Below, piece by piece: positions 16,501 to 46,143 of a stretch of 64,000 nucleotides of DNA. Origin of the DNA: Odontesthes bonariensis (lineage: Eukaryota > Chordata > Actinopteri > Atheriniformes > Atherinopsidae). Position numbers and translations under genes: made by a program. The first letter of the stretch is position 1; the number at the start of each line of letters is the position of its first letter. The notes below the pieces were generated by a model. That model ran no database searches. It saw only the letters and a list, made by a program, of their open reading frames with translations, and had not been told where the DNA came from. The stretch spans positions 10,319,849 through 10,383,848 of the forward strand of contig NC_134522.1 of NCBI RefSeq assembly GCF_027942865.1, given 5' to 3'.

Positions 16501-19500
16501 GTGCAAAAATAGATCTCACAATGTTCTCACACATCAACTATAGAACCTCACCTCTACCCATTCTCTCTCCAGGAGACCCAGAAAGCCCTCCAATGTGCGA
16601 CAACATGGGTCCATAATGAGTTGAGCCAGAGTGCTGATAAGCAAAGAACAGTCCGTGCCCTCAGAGCCATGAACCAGAGCTGAATGACCGTCCCTGGACA
16701 GAAACACTTGTCATACTGTACTGTTCGGAAAAGCCACACATGCATTCATTCATGCAGGGAATTTTAAAGATGCTCTCATATCTTTTCACAGCCTTTGCTT
16801 GAGGTATTCTTCTAAATTTCTTGGTAAAAATCAAGTGGTAATATTATTATTATCTCAACACCCTTATTACTTATTACACAGCTGTAATCCCACCACAGAG
16901 ACATGCTGTGTGCGTTCTTACCTTTCCACACATTCGGCCAACAGGCCAGCTGTTGACAGAGCAGTCTGGACGTGAGACAGCCACTTTGAATTCTCAAGCT
17001 TACTGAGCCAGCGGTCCATGTTGTGGGACTCATCACTGCAAGCCTCCACCAGTTTAATCAGACTCTCCTGGAGTGCCTTACCCCTGTTGAGAAGTGTGAC
17101 AAGTTATCTCAAAAGGAAGAATCAGTATAATCAACAGAAAACAAAATCCTCTTTCTTTAAATGCCTACTTTTCCATCTGTCTGTGCAGCCTCTTCCAGCG
17201 GTCATAGAATGATTTAGACTCAAAACCTCCACCCGTTATCCGGGCCTGTTGAACCTGCTGGCTGGAGCGGGTGTCGATAATGTAACCTTTGTCTGAGCCG
17301 TCAATTACAGCCTGGAGGAGGAGCTCATCTTCCTTGCAGCGCTTCCTGTTTGCTCCCGTCAGGGGCTGACTGCTGCGCATGATAACCTGTAAAGTTGTCG
17401 TCCAGTTAGCGAAGATCAGGGACGTGTGGATGTGTGATGGCTCCAGCCACACCTTGGTAAAATAACAAACTGGCACACTCTCACCTCATTTGTTCTCTTA
17501 AGAAAATATTAAGTTTCAGCCACAAACATTATATTCAACATCAATTTTGTTTGGAATTATTTGTTTTGTTTTGTTTTGTTTTGGCCAAACCATTATATCA
17601 ATTCCCCCCATATGTGTTAGGTCAGATTTGCTCAGTTCAGTTTATTGATTGGTTCCATTTGGATCCATTTGTTGCTCCTTTTTTCAATTTTTTAAATACT
17701 TTTTAATATTTTGGGGTAAATAAAAACCCATTTTTGAACATATTTTCCAAATGTCCTCGTTGCCTGACTGCTTGGTCCCAAACAGGAGGCCAGCAGTGAA
17801 TATTAAAACAGCTCACCATGCCATTCTTCCTGTGGTAGTAGCACAAGACAGGGAAGCGCCCACCCTGTCTAAATTTTGCCACCCTCTTCAGAACGTCATC
17901 ATCAGTACTGTTTGGGACAATGACTGCTGGAGGATAGGAGGGACACACAGAGTAGGCTCTGTTCACGCTGCTCAGTCTCCACCTTTCATGCTGCGAACAG
18001 AGAGAGGATGATGGAGTCACAAATCACTAAAGTAACAGCAAACTCTTGACGGATGTCTTAAACAGAGCCGCGCTAGCTGTGTCTTCCATTTCTATCTTTA
18101 TGCTCAGCTAAGCAACATGGATTTATTACTATATTACCACACTCTGCAAAAAGGTGACATTTCTTTATTGGTGTGTTATACTAAACCCCAATTGAAAAAA
18201 GTTGAAACGCTGTTTAAAAAGTAAATAAAAACAGAATGCAATAATTTGCAAATCTCATAAACCAACATTTCATTCACAAAAGGACACAGACAACTCAAAT
18301 GCTGACAGTCAACCGTTGACTATCTATCAGGGCCATGTTTACCACTGAGTAGCTTCCATTCCTTTTTCCATTCCAATCTTAGCAACAGTCTGTAAACATC
18401 TGGAAACTGAAGAGACCATGTTCCATCTGACTCATTCAGCCCATACCATAAGAGACGCACACATTTCAACTGAATGTTGACAAGACAAATTTCCATTAGT
18501 CTGTCCACAGGACAGTTTTCCACTTTGCCTCAGTCCCTTTTAAATGAGCTTTGGTCCAGGGAAGGTGGCAGCGTTGCTGGATCATGTTCACATATGGCTT
18601 CTTCTTTGCATGACAGAGTTTTAACCTGAATTTGTGGATGGCACAGTGAACTGTGTTCCTGAGCCCATGCATGGATTTTCATGACATAATCATGTCTATT
18701 TTTAATGCAGAGCTATCTGAGGGCTCAAAGATCATGGGCATTTAATATTTATATCCGGCTATCCTTTATGCAGAGAGATGTCTCCAGATTCTCTGAGTCT
18801 TTCGACGATATGATGTGCTGTAGGTGAATTAAGGATGACATTTTTTGAAGATTTCTGAACCTCTGGCAATCTTTACTTCTGAGAGACTCTGCCTTTCTAA
18901 GGTCCTCTTTTTATACTCAGTCATGTTACTGACCTGTTGCAAATTAACCTAATTAGCTTCAACAAGTTCCTCCAGCTTTTTTGCTTTTCCCAATATTTTC
19001 ATTGAGACAGGTTGCTGCCATCGAATTAAAGATGAACTTATATTTATCACGAAATAGTAAAATAACTCATTTTCGAAATTTGTATGTTTTCTTTATTCGA
19101 TTGTGAATAAAATATCGGCTTATGAGATTTGCAAATCAATGCATCCTGTTTTTAATTAACATTTCACATAACGTCCCATCTTCTTTGGAATAGGGGTTGG
19201 AGTATTTTGTGTACCTAAAAGGAGTACATTACAGAAAACACTGCTCATGAAATGCCGAAGACTCGTTTGCAATCATCCTGTAGATTAGGACATTCTCACA
19301 ATGAATGCTTGGTAACAATTTTGGTGCACCAAAAAAAACTACAAACGAACTACAAGCTGACCAATCATCAAACACTGGGATCTGCGAGGAAGCCTTAAAG
19401 AGACAGTAGGTAAAGTGGAACATTTCAGATAGAGAATTAAAGGTTGGGTAGGGGATCTTTTTCTGGAACATTTTTTTACAAATTGCTTGAAATACTCTTC

Positions 19501-21026
19501 ACATCCCCATTGCAACCAATTAATTAAAAGTTTTGACACAAATATGAAAAGTTTTAGTGGCCTCTAGAACGTACAATCTAGGAAAAACAGTATCCAATCA
19601 TTGTGAACGGACCGTTCACAATGATTGGATTCTGATGCCGTCTATCAAACTGCAACCTGCTCCTCCCTCCCCCTCCTTCTCCATGTGCGCGTACCCTGCG
19701 CCATGAACGAATTAAGCGTCCAGAAGCTTGGCAGGAAGCTAAACTAGAGCCAGCTTGGCTAGCACCTAGCATTATTAAACGTATAGTTATCATATACTAA
19801 ATACTAAATACTAAATACGGCAACGATCGATGCTTGCTGTCAGAACAGCGCTCGTGCACCTTCGTGCTCGTGCGCGTTCATGTACTCTAGAGGCGTGCCT
19901 TCGGGGGGAAAGTGAAGAAAAGGGTTGGGACTTTTTACCTGTGTATTTTCAAAATGCAGCTTCGCTGGACTCAAAATCCAGGATCTCCTACCCTACCTTT
20001 AAGGCATTTTTTAATGTCTTTTTCTAGGATCTCCAGAGAAAATTTCTACAAAAACGAAACAGGCGCTTTAACCGTATCCTAGAGTTTCTTTGAGAACCAA
20101 TAAACGTCACAATTTACAATTTGTATTTGCAAACTACCGAAAACTTCACAACTCGTTTGGAAGGAGAGGGAGTCAGAAGGATAGAATTGTGTAGACTTGC
20201 CAACTCTAGTCAGTTTCTTCTGAACAGTAAGCAGGCAACTCTGGTGAAAAGTACAGACATCCCACCTATTTTAAGATTACTGTGCCCATAAAAACATGCA
20301 ACAATGCTGAGGGCCCAACCCCTCACCATAGCAACATGCTATTCCCAGAGAAATAACTTCACAGGTTGAGCATGAATTCAAGCTGTGTGAAGCACATTCT
20401 GGCGTTAAGGGAAAACAAATGAAAGCTAAGCAACAAGGATATCCTGAATGGTGACCCTTACATGCAGCCTCCCTGGCATTTTCCTGTCATATGGTTCTTG
20501 GATCATTGTTCGAAAAAGGTTGCTTTTAAGACTTTTTGCATCAATAGGTTTTACTACAGAGACTCCATAACTCAAGACCAGAAATGGTTGTGGCTTACAA
20601 GCTCCTTTGTTTGACCGTAGTATGTTTCCATTGCTGAGAGGCCCCGGTGGCTCTGTGGGTTGAGGTCGGTAGGTCTGTAAAAGAAAGGATACATCTCCGA
20701 CACATTGTCCAGACAGGACAGGGTCTACAGAAAGGCACAAAGAGATTGTTGCAAGTCATCAAAAGAGATTGTTAGCTCAGATTTATCGCATTCAGAGAAA
20801 ATATACAGAAAAAGAATAATTTCGTACAAAAATAAATACAAAGCATCTTATCAATGTGTGATATGCTTCAGAGTTCAGTTGTGTTATGGTGTTATTTTAA
20901 TACCTCAATGGAATGTGCAATGTTGAGACACTGCTCCATGCCTGGGATGTCGAGCTGGAGAACACGCAGGTCTTTGCACTTGATGGTAATTGTTCCTGAT
21001 GATCCAGACGTCCTACATTCAAACAA

Positions 21027-21064
<38 letters not shown>

Positions 21065-21976
21065 CAATATCCCATGTCTGTTATTTCAACTCAAAAGCCC
21101 ATGTTTTGACCCTGGTTTTGCAGCGAGGCTTGACTTGCAGCAGAAGAGGAAGGCAAACCCAATCAGCCGGGATTCTTTGCCTTCCTGACAAAAGGGTGTG
21201 AAACAGCTACCCACTTTCACTGACTGTATCAAATGGTTTAAGCGATGCTTTGCAAGGCTTAGAAAGTTCGTAGCGACACATAAAGTGAGCATGTGAAAGG
21301 TGACAAGACGAAAGAGTTGCTGTAATCTTGCACATAGCAGGCATATAGCAATAACAACGATATCCAACCTTTCACTGTGGCCTGCATGAGAGAAGAAGCT
21401 GGTATAGCCCAAAAGGTTTTCCACGCTGGTTAAAAGGATTTAAGAAAGTAATTAGACGTTGGATCATTCACTAACACAGTTGTATTAGTGTGTCGAACTG
21501 TTTGACATGCAAAAGTTAGTATAATCCTCATGATAAATTAATTTATTTATAATTTAAGATTATTGAAATCCACTGATTGGAGTAATTAGTATTTTAAAGC
21601 AATTCAACGCAACATTCTGGCTGTTAACTGAAGTGTTCTGTGAAGTGTGACATTGTGACAACAGATGAAACCAAGTGACTGCAGCCTAAACGTTTGCTTC
21701 AAGTCACATGTTTTAGGACTCAGTGTCATAAATTGATGGCAACATTCTCTTACCAATGGCCTTGCACTTTCTGTCCTCCTCCCACTCTTACCTTTTCTCG
21801 ATGGCATCGATGTTCCTGAGGAGCAACAAAACCTGCCGGGAGCTGCCCTCCTCCCTGTCCGAGAAGAGCAGGTGGTGGCCGGTGATGCACAGGGTCCCTC
21901 TGCTCGGCGGGTGCAGCGGCTGTCGGAGCTCAACATCCTCCACATTGGCCGTCTTGATGTGCTCAGAAAACTCCAT
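13568..21976 (-). CDS. mtmr9: Myotubularin-related protein 9 type pseudophosphatase
   Basis: MTMR9 is a catalytically dead myotubularin that binds and stimulates the active phosphatases MTMR6, 7 and 8. Ten exons: 21792-21976, 20904-21012, 20599-20724, 17817-17990, 17169-17386, 16922-17083, 16552-16693, 14071-14291, 13829-13980 and 13568-13668. They join in frame into 529 residues. The N-terminal PH-GRAM part begins MEFSEHIK and includes GTLCITGHHLL. Family blocks include VCPSYPP, GGRFPVL, GYIIDTRS and AGHPFQQRCAHSAY. At the signature site (residues 333-341) HGSEGTDCS replaces the active HCSDGWDRT: catalytic Cys is Gly334 and catalytic Arg is Cys340. Exon 3 (after YPFFYRP) is strongly diverged from human MTMR9 but of matching length. 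The C-terminal coiled coil stops after WGKLALS, about 20 residues short. It may be a second mtmr9 copy rather than the strict orthologue. Confidence 0.9.
14598..14622. repeat. (AG)n microsatellite
   Basis: A run of about twelve AG dinucleotides in the mtmr9 intron between exons 8 and 7. Confidence 0.95.
14745..15000 (-). mobile_element. Tc1/mariner-like transposon fragment (antisense)
   Basis: The block containing CCACAGATTCCCAATAGGCT and GCCACTCCAACATG resembles, on the opposite strand, the mid-part of fish Tc1-like transposase genes. No open frame of useful length survives and no ends are visible. It is a decayed fragment in the mtmr9 intron between exons 8 and 7. The assignment rests on remembered family sequence, not an alignment. 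Confidence 0.45.
15001..15545 (+). mobile_element. 3' tails of non-LTR retrotransposons (two adjacent fragments)
   Basis: Bases 15030-15105 end in a tail of AATTC-type repeats after a TAATGACAAATAAA motif. Bases 15150-15545 end with AAGCACTTTGAATTG, GTGCTATACAAATAAA and a TGATTTTGATTT-rich tail. Both are typical 3' ends of fish LINE-type elements, truncated at the 5' side. The exact families cannot be named from the sequence alone. Confidence 0.5.
17557..17582. repeat. (TTTTG)n simple repeat
   Basis: About five units of TTTTG in the mtmr9 intron between exons 5 and 4. Confidence 0.85.
18181..19202. mobile_element. DNA transposon remnant of about 1 kb with TA flanks and imperfect inverted ends
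   Basis: The ends form an imperfect inverted repeat of about 75-80 bp. The left end carries ACCCCAATTG and a GCAAATCTCATAA block; the right end carries the complement of both (TTATGAGATTTGCAAAT near 19120, GGAATAGGGGTTGG at 19187-19200). TA lies on both sides (18179-18180 and 19203-19204), as expected for an element inserted at TA. The interior resembles a repeat common in fish genomes but no intact transposase frame is open. Superfamily not assigned with confidence. Confidence 0.65.
19441..19998. mobile_element. 558-bp non-autonomous transposon flanked by TTAA
   Basis: The left end AGGTTGGGTAGGGGATC and the right end GATCTCCTACCCTACCT are inverted copies of each other with two mismatches. 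TTAA sits directly outside both (19437-19440 and 19999-20002). Inside are a perfect 39-bp palindrome at 19592-19630 and a short ATACTAA tandem run near 19795-19818. There is no coding capacity. It lies in the mtmr9 intron between exons 4 and 3. Confidence 0.75.
19592..19630. repeat. Perfect 39-bp palindrome
   Basis: Two 19-bp arms (19592-19610 and 19612-19630) are exact reverse complements around a single A at 19611. It sits inside the TTAA-flanked element and could form a tight hairpin. Confidence 0.95.
21029..21060. repeat. (AC)16 microsatellite next to the mtmr9 exon 2 acceptor
   Basis: Sixteen AC units on the plus strand read as (GT)16 on the mtmr9 sense strand. The tract ends 17 bases before the first base of exon 2 (21012), so it occupies the usual branch-point and pyrimidine-tract zone. 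Confidence 0.97.
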
Positions 21977-24880
<2,904 letters not shown>

Positions 24881-25261
24881 AACCACAACCCGCATTCCCA
24901 CGCAATGGAGGATGTTTCCATCTCCTCCTCTGTGTTTGCATAGGCAGGTTTTTGTAGAGTTATTTCCTCTTCATCCAGGTGTTGCGGCGGGGTCAGAGTG
25001 AGGAGTGGCTGCCAACAATTGCTGCCAGGACTAAAAATGAAAATGACTTGATGTGTTGGCGTGACACGAATGAGGAAGACTCTGTGTGCACCTAGACCTG
25101 TGGAGGAACACACCTTTCCTCCCGTCAGAGCTTCCTGCTGAGTGTGAGCTGTTTTGCTGCCGGCTGGTTATGTGCAGAATGAGTCATAAGATCTAGATAT
25201 AAATGTAATGTAGAATTTTTGTGTATACTATCTAAGAGGCTACATGGTTTTGTGATGAAAA

Positions 25262-25267
25262 AATAAA
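25262..25267 (+). terminator. Poly(A) signal of fam167b
   Basis: AATAAA lies about 380 bases after the stop codon and is the first canonical hexamer downstream. Confidence 0.6.
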
Positions 25268-28233
25268 GGTTCATATAGGCCAAAGAAGTAAAAATAGGAG
25301 AATAGGACTGAGAGATTATTACAAAATGCTCATATCAGAACACAAAGCAGTAGCTTGGGGAACTTCCTGGCCCCAGTACAAATGAGTAGTTTTCAGACAG
25401 GTCACATGTTACTTAATAAGTCATTTCTCCCAACTGAAATGCAGTCATTGGAATTGAAAGTGCAAACAAGAATAAAAAGGTTTTTTTAAAGCAGATAATT
25501 AATTTAACATCAACCTTTTTTTTTTTTAACTAATTACACGCAGCGATGAGGGACCACTAGTAGACATGGTTTTGTTTTAAGTTGTCACGTGTTTTAATGA
25601 AATCAAAGAGTTTGCAGGCAGTTCGCACGGTTGTGCGTGTTGCGATCAGATAAAGATTAGGTTCAGCAAGTCTTTAAAGTCAACCGAATCCCTTCATGCA
25701 GCAACATACTGGAGCTCTTAAAGCCTTTAGTATGTTCACGGGAAGCAGATCACACGCTGCATTTTTACATCTCATCTTCACAAACCAAAAATATCTTTAC
25801 AGCAGCGCAGTCTGGGAGGCTGTTTTGTTTCCCAGCAGCATGTCCAGATGCAGCGGAGCACTGACTGTGTAAGGCTGGAAAGTGACCAAATGTATTTTGT
25901 TGAGGTGGACAGTAGCAGGCCAGTTAAACGATTTGTTTTATTGTTTAATTACAAGTTAGACAAATGAATGAGGGATATTTTCTTCATAGATTTGGTTGTA
26001 GTTGTGTGTTAGATGTTTAAAACATATACTAATTTTTTAAAAACCCAGTCTTTGTAAATTCTTAAATCAAAAGACTGGGAACCTTGTATAAATGTATGTA
26101 CCTGGTGCATGAGTATCAAAGAAAAATGCCTGTAAAAATGTTCTTTCTTGCACATAAAGACCAAAATGTTAAAGTAACTCTTTTGATTTCTGTGTCAATT
26201 ATAAATTACATTATTTAAGCACGTAGACACTCAGAGGTGTACAATCCAGAGTTTTATATGACTTAAAAGTACACTGTGGGTTAGTTCTGTCGATCTGTCT
26301 GTGCAGTCTTGACAAAAATCCCCACGTGCTCCACCAGATCCGTCCCCATCACCCACCCTCTATCCTAAAGCAACCGGTGGACAATGGTGTCTTCTTTCTT
26401 TCTACTAGACATCCGTGACCTGGTGAAACATCCAAACATAAGATCGGTGCCCTCGAGGGATGTGCAGAGCCATAGACGTTGGACATAATTTGTTAAACAA
26501 GAAACCAAATACACATTGGCAGAGTGCGACCGCTGTGTGAAATGAGAGCACAGCTAGGGCTGCTGAAATGATCATCATATGGAATGCTACAGGACACGTG
26601 ACCTCATGTGTGACTTGAGACCTTAACACCCAGAGACATAAAAGAGAATATCGTATGAAAAATGCAAAGAGGCTTAACTAGTGCACCTTGAGGCCATTTT
26701 TTTTCCCTCAGCAAATACTTTTACAACAAAGCGCTGCAGACTTGTGTTTCACATGCCACTCAGCTTTGCCCAGCGGATACTTTCCCTTGACCTTTTTCTC
26801 TGTATCATACATACCACATGTCATCAAAAGCACAGAAGCTGGCATTGCAGAGTAAATAAAGCATGCACATCTATCAGTTTATCATGAAGCTAAACAAACT
26901 GACATGACGTACGTGAGTTAGGGGCAAAACGAAAGCCACTCTCACAGTCGCAAAAGAGGCCAGCACCTGCACCGTGAAGCAGGCAGTAGGAGGGTTGGAA
27001 AACTTTCTGCAAATTGATAGCATCTCAGTTTGATTGCGTAACAGAATGTGATTTCCAACCACATTTGAATGTCGTGACAAGTGTAGAAAAGGAATATCCG
27101 TAAAGCCTCACAAGGCCTGCTATATCTTCAAAGATGGCGGGGCTCTTTTTGGTGCGCGTCCACCGAGGCGAGGACTTCTCCTGTGATTAGATTTTGCCCT
27201 TGATTACTTGTGCAAGCACCTTTTCTTATTGTTTGACAAAAATCGGATTACTATTCAACATATCAAAATGTCAAAAAGCTAAACACCCTCACACATCCTC
27301 CTAAATTTTCACTCTCTAACGGAAAAAAGAGTGGTTTCATTGCGAGTGTGTCTTATTCTATGCTGTGGCACTCTTCTAAGCCTCTATTTCTGTGCAGTCT
27401 CTTCGATGTTTGGACTGACTTCCTGCCAGTGCAAGCTCTGTAGCAGCAGCCGTTCACCACAAGACAAGAGATGCGGTCCGTAGCTAGAGGTGTCTGAAAC
27501 GTAGAACGCGACAGCAAGGCCTCGGCGTGTGTTAACAATCTTAGACACTTTGTGCCTCATCTTAGGGCTGAATGTGACCGTGGTGTGGTTTTTTCAACAA
27601 ATTAAGCTAAGAATTAGGATAATATTTTTCAGTCTGTAAGTGAGATGCTATTTAATAGATTTAAGATGAGAAAGCCAAGGTTGAAATCTATTTTAAGATT
27701 AACTGCTGGGAACAAACACAAAACACATGTTTGAACCTTGTAGTAATGTTTTATTGATATAAAAACAGCACAGGAAACACAGCTGTCATAGACCAAAATA
27801 GTCTCTTGTGAGACATTATTCTCAATATGATACATCAAAGATAAAAATGAATACTTCTAATGGGAGCCTGGTGTGGTGTGAAATCCCTTTGTGCTAAAGT
27901 TATTTTTGAATATTCAGGAACTACCACCTCAGCTGCAAACTGATAGTCTACCTCACCTTAAATGTCAGGGACTCACCCACCATGTAGCGCTAAGCAACAC
28001 AAAAATATACAAATGTAACCTCACGGGTGTCTCAGCCTACTAAGACCTCCTTTTTTAACTGTATTGGAACATTCACATCTTTGGGAAAGGTGCTGTCCTG
28101 ACCCCTTTGCCATAGAGCCTATAACGTTCCCCACTGCTCACACACAGCTGCACAGTAAGCACCTGTTCAAGGCCTGCAGAGCAACCCTCAACGTTTCAAC
28201 GACAGGAAACTCTCTGGGTTGCTCTTCTACAAC

Positions 28234-28260
28234 ATGTGTGTGTGTGTGTGTGTGTGTGTG
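28234..28260. repeat. (GT)n microsatellite
   Basis: About thirteen GT units, some 200 bases upstream of the proposed untranslated lck exon. Confidence 0.95.
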
Positions 28261-29847
28261 ACTGACACCACCTAAGCACTCTTTGCTCTGTTAGTTATAA
28301 GAGAAGCAGATGATGACATCTTCACACCCAAGCTTTGAGGGTGAAAAGATCATCTCTTGCCAAACAACTCTTTAGAAGAAGTATAGGTTTGAGACGGAAT
28401 ATCTTGATGGCGTCACCTGAATTCTGACATTACCGGACTATTGCGGAGAAATTACATTTTTGAAGAGGTGAGCATCAAACTTGTTCTTCTTTTAGCCTTA
28501 AAATTGAAGTTTAAAACTTGGAAAAACACAAAAGAACTGTGACACAATGCTGAACATTTGAATTTCTCTCTCATTGGAACGGCTTATAGCAAATATGCTA
28601 CATACAGTAAATCAGAGGGGTTGTTTTGATTTATTTATCTATTTTGGTTTTAACTGTTTTTTTTCCATGTAGAAAACTGGCATTAGGAGATTAAAAACAG
28701 CAGCGCCCGAAGACAATGCCCATAGCTGAAATCCTTTTTTTTTTTCTAATTGAAATAAAATAGAAACTCTAAAGTTTACTTGATTGTAAATTCAAACCTG
28801 TATTATTAACAGTCTATCTATTATTGGTGCCATAGCAACTAACTTAAAGGGCAATTTTTCAATGTGGAGATGTCTTTTTTGCTTGTGTCTTCCAGTTCAT
28901 CAGGCAATAAGTGAAGCAAGGTAAAGTCTTCACTTATTTATGGAGACTTATCTACATCTGTACAGTGCTTTGTAAAAAATAACAATCAACAGTGTGTGTT
29001 TGGAAAGGCTTTCAGTTACTATGAGTAAAAATTTAGAGGGTAGCCCCTCAATGGAAAATGCTGACTTGTGTGACTCCCTGAGTGTGGGCCAGTAAGCGTA
29101 GGAGAGGAGATTATTCAAGAGCTTCTTCATACCCCGGTGATCCTGCTGTGATTCAGTCTCGGGGTCTCTTTGCAGCAGTGGTGGTTTGTTAGTGCCGGGT
29201 CATGCCTTTCTAGATTTTTCTCACGGCTTTGAGCCTTTTGGATGGACGTCTGCTGTGATTAGCCCACTGACCCTGTTCCACGAGTGGCCCAATGGGAGTT
29301 AAGTGAGCTTGAGAAAGCTGGTTCATGTTGCGTACTGGTGTAAAACACAATACAGAACACGTGCATACGACGGATTGTTCAAGATTAACATTGCTCAGAT
29401 TCAAGCCTGGATGAGAATTAGAGCACTTGGAGCCTGTGTGCAGCATTGAACTCTGTAGCAAAACTTTGTCATGTCTGATTTATTTGTTTAGTCTGTGTAT
29501 GTTTACATGCCACAGAAACTTACTTTTGAGCCTCCATTTTGAGTCAAGGTCCTCAGTCACGTCCAACTAAAGCCGGATTTGTAACTTTTCTGTTGTCTGT
29601 GTGTGTCTTCCTCTGTCAAGTCTTGACATTCAACCGTGAAAGAGTTCTTTTTTTTAAAACTTTACGGTTTTTGACATGCATAAAACTAAATGCAGAATAT
29701 AATGCTACTGTCCTGGATTTGTTCTGCTGTCAAAAAGAAAATCGATCGTCTGAGAATTTCTACCATTAAAAAGCAGTGCTAATCTCTCTCTGAGCATATA
29801 ATATCCATGTGATAGCTTCTAAATGAACTTGCACTTTGAAATTGCAG

Positions 29848-44619
<14,772 letters not shown>

Positions 44620-45086
44620 CTGCAGTGGCGCAAGGAGACACAGAGACATACATTAAACATACTCAAACTAAAGACAGACTCTGTGAAAGCAGATGCTGGA
44701 TTTTGAATTACTTGCTGAAGAATTTAAGCCTTTCTACTGCTAGGGTACAAACTGTGATGATAAATAAGAGTACTGTTCTGCATCAAACTAATTCTGATAA
44801 CATATGCTACAGCCACCATTGTGAATATGAGCATGAAGCAGAAAGAGAGAGGAGAGCGGTCACCATGCTGCTTGGAAAAACTGTGGACTATCTGATGTAG
44901 CTGAACAAGTTGCTGTTCTCCTGGTGCATTTTAGCTTGTAAATACTGTTACTTGCTTCAGCTGTGTTTTACCTCTGCAGTCTAATAACTGTTTTTGGTTC
45001 CAGTAAAAAAAAAAAAAAAGAAAAGAAAAAGCTTTACATGGATGTTGTTATTGTCGCAATACATTCAGAAGAAACCACACCACATA

Positions 45087-45092
45087 AATAAA
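45087..45092 (+). terminator. Poly(A) signal of lck
   Basis: AATAAA about 470 bases after the lck stop codon, preceded by an A-rich tract at 45005-45030. Confidence 0.6.
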
Positions 45093-45834
45093 CTAGAAGC
45101 TGACAGAATATTGTTGATTTTATGTTGCAATACATATTAAATCCAAAAAGGTTTATTTCTGGGTATTTTTCTTTTCTTTTCAAGAATCACTGAGTGAGTA
45201 GTATGCTACTCTGAAAGCATGATTCACTCAGAATATGCATTTCTGAGCGTGCACATACTGTAGGGTCAGAGTGGAACAAGCAGTGTACGGAACAGTTTTG
45301 AGGTACCTCCAGAATACAAGCTCATACTTGAATCTCCACATATTTGTTTCACCCCAACAGATTATACATATGATATACATATATGATTTCATGGGGCCTA
45401 TCGGGCACAGGTCTTGGAACCCAAGGAGTCAGGAAGGTAATACACATCCTACAGTGAGACATGGAACAAACAAATAAAATGTAGAAGTCTAGATGCAAAG
45501 AGAGCTGATGTAAAATGACCGAGTATAGGTATGCAACAAAGACATGCAGAATTACTTAAATGTGATGCCCTAAAAATAAAGTTTGGCCCAAATGACCATA
45601 AGCAAAAGGAAAAAAAACTATTGTAATTAGAAATAAATTACCATGAAGATATACAGAAAGATCCATATGAAAAAAATTGCCAAATTGAGCTAAATGAGAA
45701 TCAAAATAACATACTACATTACCCTTTTGGCATGGAAGATGCTCAGTTATACAGGCCGATATAGCCAATAGATCTCAGTCTTGCAAATGTCTAACATCTG
45801 CCTACCAACTATTTCCAGGTTGCAGTTTGTGACA

Positions 45835-46143
45835 TAAGGAGTCTGAGCCTTTTCCGGGGGGCTGGGGCCTATCCCAGCTGCCACTGAGTGAAAGGAATAG
45901 TTCACCCTGTACAGATCGCCATACAAATTAAACAAATAACCAGGCACACTCACTCCTTGGGTCAATTTTAGAATCATCAATCAACCTAACATGCATGTTT
46001 TTGGACAGTGGGAGGAAGCCGTGACACCAGAAGAGAAGCCACGCATGCAACATGCAAACTCCACACAGAAAGGCCCCAGCTGGGATTTGAACCATGAACC
46101 CTCTTGCTGAGATAGTGCTAACCACCACACCACCATGCAGCCC
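45835..46143 (-). mobile_element. Common teleost interspersed repeat (SINE/LINE-derived type)
   Basis: It has the hallmark order of a very abundant fish repeat: GGCCTATCCCAGCTG, then GGACAGTGGGAGGAAGCC, then ATGCAAACTCCACACAGAAA, then a CACCACACCACCATG end. Its insertion ends about 250 bases before the hdac1 start codon. The orientation and family name are not certain from sequence alone. Confidence 0.6.

Larger units (their letters stand above)
24881..29847. other. Intergenic: fam167b 3' UTR and lck upstream region
   Basis: After the fam167b 3' UTR (to about 25290) the DNA is AT-rich with no convincing gene. A (GT)n microsatellite lies at 28234-28260. A good donor, GAAGAG followed by GTGAGC, ends at 28467. 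It would pair with the TTGCAG acceptor at 29842-29847, five bases before the lck start codon, so an untranslated lck first exon ending at 28467 is likely. LCK in mammals also has leader exons and two promoters, but no second promoter could be picked out here. Confidence 0.45.

Noticed and set aside
20426-20740. Long minus-strand open frame across mtmr9 exon 3
   Set aside because: The frame that keeps YPFFYRP and joins exons 2 and 4 in phase is a different one, ending at the GTAAGC donor at 20599.
21029-21060. CRISPR-like or functional tandem array
   Set aside because: A simple dinucleotide microsatellite; no spaced repeats anywhere in the window.
24901-28233. Possible extra gene between fam167b and lck
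   Set aside because: Only short chance frames, no paired splice sites and no recognisable protein motif.
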